Assembly (NCBI RefSeq): GCF_004519315.1
Contig: NZ_SOZE01000039.1
Location: 1-53,137 of the forward strand
Direction: 5' to 3'
Source of the DNA: Mucilaginibacter psychrotolerans
GTDB taxonomy: Bacteria > Bacteroidota > Bacteroidia > Sphingobacteriales > Sphingobacteriaceae
Length of the DNA stretch: 53,137 nucleotides
Numbering within the stretch: position 1 is the stretch's first letter; each line of letters starts with the position of its first letter. Of the stretch, positions 31,395-40,150 are shown in pieces. The position numbers and the translations under genes were made by a program. The notes under the pieces are model-generated. The model was not told the DNA's origin and made no database searches. It saw nothing but the letters and a program-made list of their open reading frames with translations.

Positions 31395-33521
31395 ATGAGT
31401 TTAAATGTAATTAAAAAGGTTATCGATTTAGGTGACGGCCGCACCATTGAGATCGAAACTGGTAAACTGGCTAAGCAGGCAGATGGCTCTGTAGTGATTA
31501 AGATGGGTGATACCATGTTACTGGCTACCGTAGTATCATCACCGGATGCAAAAGAGGGCGTTGATTTCTTACCTCTTTCTGTAGATTATCAGGAGAAATA
31601 CGCTTCCACCGGTCGTATACCGGGTGGTTTTTTACGCCGCGAGGCACGTTTGTCAGACTACGAGGTTTTGATCTCGCGTTTGGTTGACCGCGCATTGCGC
31701 CCAATGTTCCCAGAAGATTATCACGCTGATACACAAGTGATGATATCTTTGATTTCTGCCGATAAAGACATTATGCCGGATGCACTGGCTGGTTTAGCGG
31801 CATCGGCAGCTTTAGCTGTTTCTGATATCCCTTTCAACGGGCCGATATCTGAAGTGCGCGTTGCTAAAGTTGATGGCAAATTAGTTATCAACCCAACCCT
31901 TAGCCAGTTAAAAACTGCAACCCTTGAGTTCATTGTAGCAGGTAACCAGCACGACATCAACATGGTGGAAGGCGAAAGTGCCGAGATACAGGAAGCTGAA
32001 CTGGTTGAAGCTATTAAATTTGCGCACACGGCTATCAAAATTCAGTGTTTAGCGCAAATTGAGCTTGCTGAAGAAGTTGGTAAAACCGTTAAACGTACCT
32101 ACAGCCACGAGCACAGCAACGAAGACCTGAAGAAAGCCATCTACGAAGCTACTTACCAGCAGGTTTATGACATCGCTTCTTCTGCATCTGCAAAAGACGA
32201 GCGTTCTGCAAGCTTTAAAGCGGTACGTGATGCTTACATTGCTACTTTAGGCGAAATTGACGATATTACCAAATCGTTAGCCAAAAAATACTACCACGAT
32301 GTGGAATACGATGCCATCCGTAACCTTGTTTTAGATGAAGGCAAACGTTTAGATGGCCGCCACACCAAACAAATACGCCCTATATGGAGCGAAGTGAGTT
32401 ACCTGCCATCTGCACACGGTTCTGCCGTATTCACCCGTGGCGAAACTCAGGCATTAACCACCGTTACCTTAGGCGCTAAGGACGATGAGCAAATGATTGA
32501 CGGTGCTTTCATCAACGGTTACCAAAAATTCCTGTTGCACTACAATTTCCCTGGTTTCTCAACCGGTGAGGTTAGGCCTAACAGGGGTGCAGGCCGTCGC
32601 GAGATTGGTCACGGTAACCTGGCTATGCGTTCGTTAAAACGCGTGTTGCCACAAGAGGATGAGAACCCATACACTATCCGTATCGTTTCTGATATTTTGG
32701 AATCTAACGGTTCATCGTCAATGGCTACGGTTTGTGCCGGTACATTAGCTTTGATGGATGCAGGTGTTAAAATCACCAACCCGGTATCAGGTATTGCAAT
32801 GGGCTTGATCACCAACGAAATGGGTACCAAATACGCTATCCTATCGGATATCCTTGGCGATGAAGATCACCTGGGCGATATGGACTTTAAAGTAACCGGT
32901 ACCAAAAACGGTATTGTTGCTGTACAGATGGACCTTAAGATTAACGGTCTTTCTTACGAGGTATTGACTAACGCTTTAGACCAGGCAAAAGAAGGTCGTT
33001 TACATATCCTTGGCGAAATGGCAAAAACCATGACCGCGCCACGCGAAGATTACAAACCACACGCGCCACGTATTGTTACCATTAAAATCGATAAAGAATT
33101 TATTGGTGCAGTTATCGGGCCCGGCGGCAAGATCATCCAGGAAATGCAACGCGAAACCGGCGCTACCATCTCTATTGAAGAGGTTAACAACGTGGGTATA
33201 GTACAGGTATTTGCCGATAACAAGGCATCTATCGATGCGGCTTTAACCCGTATCCGTAACATCGCTTCTAAACCAGAAGTTGGCGAGATATACGAAGGCA
33301 AAGTGAAATCGATTATGCCGTTTGGCGCATTCGTAGAAATTATGCCGGGTAAAGATGGCTTGCTGCACATCTCTGAGATAGATCACCGCAGGATAGAAAC
33401 TATGGATGGTATCTTCAACATCGGCGACGAAGTACGTGTGAAACTGTTAGACGTGGATAAACAAGGTAAACTGAAACTTTCCCGTAAGGTTTTATTGCCT
33501 AGGCCAGAGTCGAACAAATAA
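31395..33521 (+). CDS. pnp: Polyribonucleotide nucleotidyltransferase
   Basis: A 708-residue 3'-5' phosphorolytic RNase and RNA polymerase. Two RNase PH domains are seen (GGFLRREARLSDYEVLISR with the FLRRE/FFRR loop; second domain RGETQALTTVTLG and LESNGSSSMATVCAGTLAL, which holds the GSSS catalytic region). A KH domain (FIGAVIGPGGKIIQEMQRET) and an S1 domain (GEIYEGKVKSIMPFGAFVEI) complete it. The length is normal. There are 222 bases after rpsO, past a terminator, so it probably also has its own promoter. Confidence 0.98.
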   Translation: MSLNVIKKVIDLGDGRTIEIETGKLAKQADGSVVIKMGDTMLLATVVSSPDAKEGVDFLPLSVDYQEKYASTGRIPGGFLRREARLSDYEVLISRLVDRALRPMFPEDYHADTQVMISLISADKDIMPDALAGLAASAALAVSDIPFNGPISEVRVAKVDGKLVINPTLSQLKTATLEFIVAGNQHDINMVEGESAEIQEAELVEAIKFAHTAIKIQCLAQIELAEEVGKTVKRTYSHEHSNEDLKKAIYEATYQQVYDIASSASAKDERSASFKAVRDAYIATLGEIDDITKSLAKKYYHDVEYDAIRNLVLDEGKRLDGRHTKQIRPIWSEVSYLPSAHGSAVFTRGETQALTTVTLGAKDDEQMIDGAFINGYQKFLLHYNFPGFSTGEVRPNRGAGRREIGHGNLAMRSLKRVLPQEDENPYTIRIVSDILESNGSSSMATVCAGTLALMDAGVKITNPVSGIAMGLITNEMGTKYAILSDILGDEDHLGDMDFKVTGTKNGIVAVQMDLKINGLSYEVLTNALDQAKEGRLHILGEMAKTMTAPREDYKPHAPRIVTIKIDKEFIGAVIGPGGKIIQEMQRETGATISIEEVNNVGIVQVFADNKASIDAALTRIRNIASKPEVGEIYEGKVKSIMPFGAFVEIMPGKDGLLHISEIDHRRIETMDGIFNIGDEVRVKLLDVDKQGKLKLSRKVLLPRPESNK

Positions 33522-33540
33522 CATACGTAATCCGTATAAG

Positions 33541-33570
33541 ACAAAACCCTCCCTAAAAAGAGGGTTTTGT
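33541..33570 (+). terminator. Terminator after pnp
   Basis: ACAAAACCCTC, loop CCTAAAAA, then GAGGGTTTTGT followed by T/A-rich sequence: a rho-independent type hairpin 20 bases after the pnp stop. Confidence 0.85.
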
Positions 33571-33698
33571 TATTTTAATGTTTTTTTAAATATTTAAAAC
33601 AAAATACAAACCTTAGCGGTTGCATTTATTTAAGTAGAATTACATCAAGTTAGGTATAATTAATTCGGGAAATATTTAGACGGATCTTTGTTTTGCAA

Positions 33699-33968
33699 AT
33701 GACATCTACCACCAACGATCCTTTGGGTTTTCTCAATAATTCGCGAAGTATGGGCAACGGGCAACAAACCGACCTCATACAGCAGTTATTGTACGAAATT
33801 ATAAGGGTTAAAGAGCTTATTACGTATTACGACTCTATCCCAAACGGGGCAGGGCAGCTCGGCTCGTCTATTTTGACCGAATTGGTTACCGAAGCCTACA
33901 ATTCTCTCGTGAACTACGACACCATCCTGATGAAGAAATACTACGAGTTGCTGCTGAATTGCGATTAG
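33699..33968 (+). CDS. Hypothetical 89-residue protein
   Basis: ATG at 33699 gives 89 residues, soluble, acidic and mostly helical. It opens MTSTTNDPLGFLNNSRSMGN and continues with ELVTEAYNSLVNYDTILMKK YYELLLNC as a long amphipathic helix. No signal peptide and no motif that I recognise. The preceding 130 bases are A/T-rich and contain GATCTTTG, one base off the -7 consensus. Confidence 0.55.
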   Translation: MTSTTNDPLGFLNNSRSMGNGQQTDLIQQLLYEIIRVKELITYYDSIPNGAGQLGSSILTELVTEAYNSLVNYDTILMKKYYELLLNCD

Positions 33969-34086
33969 TAAGGTCTATTTTACGACATCGTTTCTTTTTG
34001 TTTCCTCAACATGGCTTTTTTTAGTCTCAGCGCGTCACGCCTTTGCAAATTTCGTGGCCAAATATATATTACAAAATAATTGTAAG

Positions 34087-34094
34087 TATATTTG
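34087..34094 (+). promoter_or_regulatory. -7 box of the two-gene unit
   Basis: TATATTTG, exact match to TAnnTTTG, 18 bases before the ATG at 34113. A -33 TTTG at normal spacing is not present. Confidence 0.5.
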
Positions 34095-34112
34095 TATTGT
34101 ATTCGTACATCG

Positions 34113-34613
34113 ATGAACCAAGCAGAAACAATAACCGGCCTTTCTTTAAGTCAATGGGAAGTAATTAAGCCCTCCGACCCTTCACAATACTGTGATGGAG
34201 ATGCCATTATTGAAGCCTATTTTAAAGGAAAGGCCGACGGACTTGCCCAACAAGATAAGCTGTCATTTAATCAGTTTTCTGAAAACTTCGAGCTTGCGCA
34301 AAAGCATGTTATCGAAGCTTTAAATCAACTCGAAAAGCATAATGTTACGCCTCTTGGCGCATATCTTAAGTTTCGGTCCCTTTTTTCGTTCAAAGCTATT
34401 TTATTGGTTAAAGAGGAGGATTTTGTTGAAACTTCTTTCTTAGAAAATTATGATTTTTTAAGAGATTTTGAAAGGCGGATAAAAACAGAGTTTTATACCA
34501 TGAAGATTTCTTTCTTAAATGGGGTCCCTGATGCTTTGGATGAGGATTTAATGAGCGATAACTATAAGATAAAATTTACACCTGTAGATGAGGCTGAAGC
34601 ACGCAGAGCATAA
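34113..34613 (+). CDS. Hypothetical 166-residue protein, first gene of a two-gene unit
   Basis: ATG at 34113, supported by the upstream -7 box. The protein is soluble and acidic: SLSQWEVIKPSDPSQYCDGD at the front, a helical middle (FNQFSENFELAQKHVIEALN), then AYLKFRSLFSFKAILLVKEE and DFERRIKTEFYTMKISFLNG. The middle-to-end part looks like an alpha/beta domain with edge strands. Its 3' end overlaps the next gene by 26 bases, so the two are translationally linked. The DNA is richer in A/T than the neighbours, which hints at transfer. I do not recognise the family; there is no nucleotidyltransferase GS motif, so it is not a classical MNT antitoxin. Confidence 0.6.
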   Translation: MNQAETITGLSLSQWEVIKPSDPSQYCDGDAIIEAYFKGKADGLAQQDKLSFNQFSENFELAQKHVIEALNQLEKHNVTPLGAYLKFRSLFSFKAILLVKEEDFVETSFLENYDFLRDFERRIKTEFYTMKISFLNGVPDALDEDLMSDNYKIKFTPVDEAEARRA

Positions 34614-34980
34614 CGAAGAGTTATGTAAGATTATAAAAGCGCTTCCCGGTAATAAGTATAACGATTGGGTTGTAACAACCGCGTTTTATTCCTGTATTCA
34701 CTTTGTTGAACACAAACTTTTTCCGCTCACCATCAATGGTAATGTCTACAAGAATTTCAATTCATACTACCATGCCTTTTATGTGAATACCCACAATTCG
34801 CTTAGTAAACACGAAGCGAAAATTGAATTAGTTGATGTTTATCTCACAACAGTATCCAGTAACTACAGGTGGCTATTTGATGCATGCATGAATGCAAGGT
34901 ATAAAAACTATATGGTAACCGATTCGATTGCTAATATTGCCGAGCAAACGATGGATATAGTAAAAAAGGCATGTATATAA
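34588..34980 (+). CDS. HEPN-like protein, second gene of a two-gene unit
   Basis: A 130-residue, all-helical protein. The layout fits HEPN-type proteins: a helix with NDWVVTTAFYSCIHFVEHKL, then YYHAFYVNTHNSLSKHEAKI, then VSSNYRWLFDACMNARYKNY. The RNase motif Rx4-6H of active HEPN toxins is not obvious (ARYKNYMV has no His), so it may be inactive or a different branch. It overlaps the preceding gene by 26 bases, typical of small paired modules such as toxin-antitoxin units. The unit is A/T-rich. The function is not known. Confidence 0.55.
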   Translation: MRLKHAEHNEELCKIIKALPGNKYNDWVVTTAFYSCIHFVEHKLFPLTINGNVYKNFNSYYHAFYVNTHNSLSKHEAKIELVDVYLTTVSSNYRWLFDACMNARYKNYMVTDSIANIAEQTMDIVKKACI

Positions 34981-35053
34981 TGTCAAAGCTGCGACTGCGT
35001 GCCTATTTCCCGACCGTCTTCCCCCTTAATTCCTGCAGAATCACGGTTACGTG

Positions 35054-35946
35054 CTAATCCTCCTCGTCAAGATTAAAAATCTTTGCTATTTCTTCAACAA
35101 ATATCCCAGCGTATACGCCCTTTTCATCCAAATCAGGGTCGAGGATAGTAATATCCATACCGCTTACTAAACCCGATTGGAAAAGCGCGGTAAGCGTTTC
35201 GTTCAGTTCGCTATAAGACAATCCGCCTGGCTGCGGGGAATCTACACAGGGCATTATGTGGTTATCCAGTACGTCTACATCTAAATGGATCCAGATGCCG
35301 TCTGAATTTTTCAATTTGGTCTGGGCGATGAATTCAGCTGTAATAGTTTCGATACCGATGTGCCTGATGTGTTCCAGGCTGCGATAGGCAATGCCTGAGT
35401 TGAGGATCAGGCCTACATAATCGGAATCTTCGCAACGGTTACCAAAAGCAAGGGTGTCGGCTTCTTCAACGTAGGGTTTTAAGCCATTGATATTGGTGAT
35501 TTTGTCTGCGCCGTTGCCGGTTACTAAGGCAAGGTCCATGCCCGCTGCGGCTTTGGTGCCGGAAAATTGAATGGGTACTGCCCATCCATAAAAAACAAAG
35601 CGTATTTGCCCTGCTTTTTTGCACCAAGCATGCAGCCGATCAATATGCTGCAATCGCCGCCGATAACTAAGGGGAACTTTTTTTTTGCCAAAGTATCCTG
35701 TACGGTAAGGGCTAACTCTTTGGCGTAATTTACAATAGCGTCCGCATTCCTTAAGCCCGTTTCAGCATCAATATCCATGCTGTAGGGTGGTGCGGGTACA
35801 TTGATGATTTGTTTAGGCAAGAGGGCTTCATATAACCCATGTTGCTTTAACCATTGCGGAAGCTTGTCTACACCCGGCGGTTTGCCCGGCGTAAGTTCTT
35901 TCAATCCCAAATTGAAAGGGCTTTCTATCACAATCAGGTTATTCAT
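35054..35946 (-). pseudogene. Arginase/agmatinase-family protein, frameshifted
   Basis: The first 117 or so codons from ATG 35946 give the ureohydrolase N-terminal half (NLGLKELTPGKPPGVDKLP, VIGGDCSILIGCMLGAKK, ALFFMDG). The frame then changes at about 35567-35583, and the C-terminal half continues in another frame (AGMDLALVTGNG, IWIHLDVDVLDNHIMPCVDS, GMDITILDPDLD). At the break the expected DGHxDF metal motif is not readable: one base is lost or two gained. The later DxDxxD metal motif is intact. The GGDCS variant is found in a branch of this family. It starts 8 bases after the uridine kinase stop. It may be a real pseudogene or a sequencing error. Confidence 0.85.
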
Positions 35947-35954
35947 AAATTGCT

Positions 35955-36596
35955 TTAACTATTCCCGAATACCCTTTCCCTCAATTCCTGCGAAATTTCA
36001 TCTGTTACCTTTAGGATATCATCGGCAACGGCGCCGTTGTTGATGACTACTTTGGCACATCTGTCGCGGTGTGGCAGCAGGTACTCTTTATAGGCCGGTA
36101 CAACGTGGTTCACCCATTTGTAATGCGCGTCTTCGTTGGAGTAGCCGCGTTCGGCCAGGTCACGCTTAAGGCGGCGTGCCAGGGCAACGTCTTCATCGGC
36201 TTCTATAAAGATAGTCATGTCCAAATCGTTGGCTACCTTTTTAAAGTGAAGGATAAATAGTCCTTCAACGATGATAATAGGCGCGGGCTTTATCTCCAGT
36301 ATCCGTGGTACGATATCGGGGTTATTAAAGGTGTATTCCTTTTGATAAACAGTTTCCCCGCGCATCAGCTTGCTGATATCGCTTTCGAACAGATCGGCAT
36401 CGATAGTGCTCGGCAGGTCGAAATTATAGAGCTTGTTCTCTTCCTTGGTCATGTTATGCGCCACGGGGATGTAATAATCATCCTGCGATACCAGGCACAC
36501 TTCATCGGGCGTAAAATGCTCCAGAAAGCATTTCAGGAAAAAGGTTTTGCCGCTTCCGCTTCCGCCGGCAACACCAACTACATAAGGTTTATTCAT
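35955..36596 (-). CDS. udk: Uridine kinase
   Basis: A 213-residue P-loop kinase of pyrimidine salvage. Seen are VGVAGGSGSGKTFFLKCFLE (Walker A), SQDDYYIP, NFDLPSTIDADLF, IIIVEGLFILHF and RRLKRDLAERGYSNED (the lid). The length is normal. Its ATG overlaps the end of the LysM/RlpA gene by 8 bases, and it is followed closely by the arginase pseudogene, so all belong to one transcript. Confidence 0.95.
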   Translation of the reverse strand: MNKPYVVGVAGGSGSGKTFFLKCFLEHFTPDEVCLVSQDDYYIPVAHNMTKEENKLYNFDLPSTIDADLFESDISKLMRGETVYQKEYTFNNPDIVPRILEIKPAPIIIVEGLFILHFKKVANDLDMTIFIEADEDVALARRLKRDLAERGYSNEDAHYKWVNHVVPAYKEYLLPHRDRCAKVVINNGAVADDILKVTDEISQELRERVFGNS

Positions 36597-37635
36597 TAGG
36601 CGTACCGTAGCTAATAGTTACTTGGAAACGTTTGTCAATAGCGCCGATTGTGTCGGCAACATTCTTGGTCATTACAACCACAACGCCCTGGGTGTTTTGG
36701 TTATCGGTAAAGCGGCCAACTACCTTGGCAAAGGTGCTTTTACCTGTCATGGGGTTAGTGATGCGCATCACGGTACCAATTGGCGCTGTGCGGTGCAATA
36801 TCAGTTTTTTATTGGGATCGAGGCTGGTGTCTTCAATCCAGGTGGCTACGCCTTTCTCGTTCTTTTCAAATAAGCCGTATTTGGCATTACCGGCACGTTT
36901 ATCGGCCAATGAATCTGCAGGCGATGCCACATAAGTGCTGTCGCGTTTGGCCTGCGAGGTATCGGTGTGCATTGCAACAGATTGCGTAACCACAGGCGTA
37001 GTAACCGGTGGAGCTACGGGCTGCGGTGCGGGTACGCCCGAGCGTATAGTAAGCACCTGGCCTGGCTTGATAGGGCCGGTTAGTTTGTTGGTTTGCGTAA
37101 TTTCATCAACCGTAGTGCCAAAGCGTTTGGCGATGGAGTAAAGTGTTTCCCCTGCCGATATCTTATATTCCTGCGTGGTAATGCCGCTTTTGTTACTGTT
37201 GGCCACCTGTTGAGCTGCTTTTTGGTCGGCAGCGGTTGTGGTAACTGGCGTATTGGTTACGGGCTGGGTAGTTACTACCGGGGTAGTAGTTACGGGCGTG
37301 GTTGCAGGTTGCTGCACTACCGGTTTGGTTTTTGGCTGCTGGGCCGGGGTGGTGGTTACCACTGCGGGTGCATCGCCAAAGGGACGCTCTGTAGGCACTT
37401 TGATAATTTTGCCAATTTGCATGCTGGCGTTATTATTAAACTCAACGATGGCTTTTGGGCTAACACCGTATTTACGACCGAGCGAGTAGTAATTGTCTTT
37501 TGGGTCCAGCTTGTGGAGGATAACTTTCTTGCCGTTGATGTTCTCTACGCCTACAGAATCAACTACAGGGCGGGCGTATAACGAGGCAGACGCAAAAAGC
37601 GATATGGAAGATAGTACTAAGAACTTATGCTTCAT
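36589..37635 (-). CDS. LysM protein with C-terminal RlpA-like domain
   Basis: A 348-residue exported protein (signal MKHKFLVLSSISLFASASLYA). A first LysM-type repeat lies at about 38-83 (PKDNYYSLGRKYGVSPKAIV), then a long Thr/Pro/Gln linker (VTTTPVVTTQP). A second LysM repeat lies at about 157-200 (ISAGETLYSIAKRFGTTVDE). The C-terminal part (about 255-348: PIGTVMRITNPMTGKSTFAK, VVGRFTDNQNTQGVVVVMTK) resembles the double-psi barrel of RlpA. It probably binds peptidoglycan and may cut it. It lies 22 bases after the DUF4905 gene. Confidence 0.85.
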   Translation of the reverse strand: MKHKFLVLSSISLFASASLYARPVVDSVGVENINGKKVILHKLDPKDNYYSLGRKYGVSPKAIVEFNNNASMQIGKIIKVPTERPFGDAPAVVTTTPAQQPKTKPVVQQPATTPVTTTPVVTTQPVTNTPVTTTAADQKAAQQVANSNKSGITTQEYKISAGETLYSIAKRFGTTVDEITQTNKLTGPIKPGQVLTIRSGVPAPQPVAPPVTTPVVTQSVAMHTDTSQAKRDSTYVASPADSLADKRAGNAKYGLFEKNEKGVATWIEDTSLDPNKKLILHRTAPIGTVMRITNPMTGKSTFAKVVGRFTDNQNTQGVVVVMTKNVADTIGAIDKRFQVTISYGTPNE

Positions 37636-37657
37636 AATTTGCTATTATACAGTATTT

Positions 37658-38416
37658 TTAGAGGGCTAATACGATAATTTCGGTTTTATTTTTAATGTAA
37701 ACAAGTACATTTTTATGTAATACAAACGCCTCGGGTTGTAGTTTTTGTATATTGGTATTCAATAAATCGGTGTACACAACGCCCGGGTCCTCCATTATAT
37801 ACAGGTGCTGTTGCAGCGCCCCATTTTTTAAAGTGTGCAAAGATACGATTCTATAGTTATTGTAATCCAGGCTGTGCACTATATTTCCATACGGCTCCAA
37901 TGGCAAAATGCCGGCGACGAAATCACGAGCGGGGGCATTTGCAGGTACGGCTATGCTATTAGGCAGGGGCGCATCGGCCGGTTGGTAGCTGCGCATCGGG
38001 CGACCGGTAATCATATCTGCCAGCATTGGTTTTTTGGGCTGCAGGCTGGTATCGTAAACTATAGGGCCGTTAGTGCTCAGATGGTCGAACGCGTGGCTGT
38101 AGTTGCTCCATAGGGCTGTAGCATCCTGCGCGCCGATAGCGACGATGCCTTTATGCTCGGGGCTGCCCTCGTGCTTGTAATAGTGAAGTAAAGCAACGCC
38201 ATCATACACTGCCTCCAGCCCCGTAAGCCAGCGTTCTTCTGTTGTAAAACCCTCGAAGTACAGCTGGCCGGTAGTTAAGGAAAGGGAGGCAAAACTCACC
38301 TGCTTATCGTCGGAATTTCGTATTTCCAGCAGCAGGATATCGGTAAGCTCGTCTATCTCCATCCGCCAGATGGTGCCGCCGAACTGATGGCTGAATAATG
38401 GTTGTAGCATTGTCAT
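37658..38416 (-). CDS. DUF4905-type hypothetical protein
   Basis: ATG at 38416 (or 38410) gives about 252 residues; an in-frame TTG further upstream is less likely. The protein is soluble, without a signal peptide, built of beta strands such as GTIWRMEIDELTDILLLEIR, FEGFTTEERWLTGLEAVYDG and YRIVSLHTLKNGALQQHLYI, like a half beta-propeller. I recall DUF4905 proteins of Sphingobacteriaceae with this opening, and this is a family-level guess. It is the first gene of the cluster DUF4905, LysM/RlpA, udk, arginase. Confidence 0.6.
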   Translation of the reverse strand: MTMLQPLFSHQFGGTIWRMEIDELTDILLLEIRNSDDKQVSFASLSLTTGQLYFEGFTTEERWLTGLEAVYDGVALLHYYKHEGSPEHKGIVAIGAQDATALWSNYSHAFDHLSTNGPIVYDTSLQPKKPMLADMITGRPMRSYQPADAPLPNSIAVPANAPARDFVAGILPLEPYGNIVHSLDYNNYRIVSLHTLKNGALQQHLYIMEDPGVVYTDLLNTNIQKLQPEAFVLHKNVLVYIKNKTEIIVLAL

Positions 38417-38616
38417 TTGTAAAGCAAATATGGTCAATATTATTAAAAACCCTACCTTTATAACGTAGCGTAAGGCGCAGAGGGGAGGTGCCTGCCGGAG
38501 TCAAAAAATGAAAGAACATACCGTAGCAGTTCCCTCATTTGAACGTAATTAAGCAAAATTAAATAAACCATGTCGGCTAAGGCATGTTAACACCAAAACA
38601 TACACATCACAACACT

Positions 38617-39096
38617 ATGAACGCAAAAGAAATAAGCTTAGAAGAAAAAGCAGTAAAACCGGTTGTAGATCACCTGAACGACCTGCTGGCCAATTACCAC
38701 ATCCACTATCAAAAACTGCGCGGCTGCCATTGGAACGTTAAAGGTCAAAGCTTTTTTACCCTGCACGTAAAATTTGAGGAATTATACACCGCTGCGCTTA
38801 CTACTATCGACGAACTGGCCGAGCGTATCCTCACCCTGGGCAAACCACCTTACAGCACGTTTAAAGACTATATCGGCACATCAACCTTAAAAGAAATCCA
38901 AACCATCGGACTGAAGGATACCGACATGGTAAAAGCCATCATCGAAGATATGGCCACCCTGATTGAAATGGAGCGCGAACTACTGGAAATAACCGACAAA
39001 GCAGGCGACGACGGCACCAACGATATGGTGAACCGATTTATGCAATTCAAAGAAAAGAACACCTGGATGCTGAGGTCTTTTGTGAATGAAGATTAA
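38617..39096 (+). CDS. dps: DNA-binding ferritin-like protein Dps
   Basis: ATG at 38617 gives 159 residues. The ferroxidase-site pattern is complete: LANYHIHYQKLRGCHWNVKG followed by FFTLHVKFEELYTAALTTID. Dps dodecamers store iron and protect DNA from oxidative damage. The Lys-rich N-terminus is short (MNAKEISLEEKAVKP). A 62-residue gene starts 8 bases after its stop. The final 84 bases are repeated, with five silent changes, at 40820-40903. Confidence 0.95.
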   Translation: MNAKEISLEEKAVKPVVDHLNDLLANYHIHYQKLRGCHWNVKGQSFFTLHVKFEELYTAALTTIDELAERILTLGKPPYSTFKDYIGTSTLKEIQTIGLKDTDMVKAIIEDMATLIEMERELLEITDKAGDDGTNDMVNRFMQFKEKNTWMLRSFVNED

Positions 39097-39104
39097 GTTG
39101 AGGG

Positions 39105-39293
39105 ATGGACGACAAATATAAAGGAACAACCGTTAACGAGCGCTTGTATTTAAGCGGCCTAATGGACAAGTTTGACAAAGCTGTGTCTGAAAAAAACGTC
39201 GACGTCATTATTTCTATTCTTGAAGAAGTGGAGCTTACAGGTTCTAATATCGACGAAATCTTGAAGTTTAATAAATTAATAGACCAAGTTTAG
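39105..39293 (+). CDS. Small 62-residue hypothetical protein after dps
   Basis: A 62-residue acidic protein starting MDDKYKGTTVNERLYLSGLM and ending in two helices (AVSEKNVDVIISILEEVELT). It starts 8 bases after the dps stop and ends just before a terminator, so it is likely cotranscribed with dps. I have a recollection of similar NERLYxSGL proteins scattered in bacterial genomes near immunity-type genes, but no function. Confidence 0.6.
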   Translation: MDDKYKGTTVNERLYLSGLMDKFDKAVSEKNVDVIISILEEVELTGSNIDEILKFNKLIDQV

Positions 39294-39305
39294 TCATAAA
39301 AAAAG

Positions 39306-39333
39306 CGATGAGTCACCCTCATCGTTTTTTTTT
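39306..39333 (+). terminator. Terminator after the dps unit
   Basis: CGATGAG, loop TCACC, CTCATCG, then nine T. A degenerate copy lies at 40751-40787 near the dps fragment. Confidence 0.85.
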
Positions 39334-39450
39334 CTCAACGTTTCCACGTGGGGCTTTTTAGAAGATCCCAACCTCAAAAAATCGAAATACACACACATTA
39401 TATTTGATGTTGTTTATTTTAGTCAACTTTAAAAATAGCATACAGTTCCA

Positions 39451-40083
39451 ATGAATAGGCTATTCCTCCGAATAAAAATTGCAGCTTTTTTGTTTCTCTT
39501 TTTCCGATTGCCATCGGTATGTAATGCCCAATCTTTGTTACCCGATTCGCTCTATTCCGGAGATTGGGGTGTTATGAAAGTTTGCTATGATCAAAAAGCA
39601 AAGAAACTCAGTATCGTAATAGATATTGAGGACGATTTTGCGAATTGCCAAACATTGATGTTGGCTGAGAATGTAAAGAATGTGAGGCGGCCAGTGCAAT
39701 TAAGGGTTTATTATTACGGAGATACAGTTGCCTATAAGGGTACATTTTATTTTACTAAAGGAGACAAGAGCGGCCGCACCGGTACAATCCATATTACAAC
39801 TGATAATAGCGACTATGTATCGTGTTCTCGTATTGCCAATTTTAAGAAAGGATATGTTACGGATTTAGACGGCGCAATACACGCCTACGGTACTTTTAGC
39901 ATGGTGAAATCAAAAAAAGCTATCTGCTATGCAACTGCCGATTTAAACGGGAAGAGAAAAGGATATTTTTTAAGCAAGGACATCGTTAGCATAATTTCAG
40001 AGGACAAAGACTTATGCCAGGTAATATATCTTAAAAAGCCAAAATTCATTTGTTGGGTCAGAAAGAAAGACCTCATTTTATAA
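39451..40083 (+). CDS. Secreted hypothetical protein, 210 residues
   Basis: Signal peptide at 1-26 (IAAFLFLFFRLPSVCNAQS). The rest is a mainly beta protein (MKVCYDQKAKKLSIVIDIED, YTFxF-type strands around VYYYGDTVAYKGTFYFTKGD) with a C-terminal segment (FLSKDIVSIISEDKDLCQVI, WVRKKDLIL) that resembles a bacterial SH3-like fold. No enzyme motif is seen. A/T-rich compared with dps. It lies between the dps terminator and a convergent gene. Not assigned. Confidence 0.6.
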   Translation: MNRLFLRIKIAAFLFLFFRLPSVCNAQSLLPDSLYSGDWGVMKVCYDQKAKKLSIVIDIEDDFANCQTLMLAENVKNVRRPVQLRVYYYGDTVAYKGTFYFTKGDKSGRTGTIHITTDNSDYVSCSRIANFKKGYVTDLDGAIHAYGTFSMVKSKKAICYATADLNGKRKGYFLSKDIVSIISEDKDLCQVIYLKKPKFICWVRKKDLIL

Positions 40084-40150
40084 TTGCAAGAACTGGTTAA
40101 AGCTTTTGGTCGCCATTTAGGATTTTCCAAGACGTGCTACCCCTACCGGC

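Noticed and set aside
30894..33521. rpsO and pnp as one simple operon
   Set aside because: A strong terminator lies between them and the gap is 222 bases; read-through is possible but a common transcript cannot be claimed.
34113..34980. Classical MNT-HEPN toxin-antitoxin pair
   Set aside because: The first protein lacks the nucleotidyltransferase GS and DxD motifs, and the HEPN-like protein lacks a clear Rx4-6H motif.
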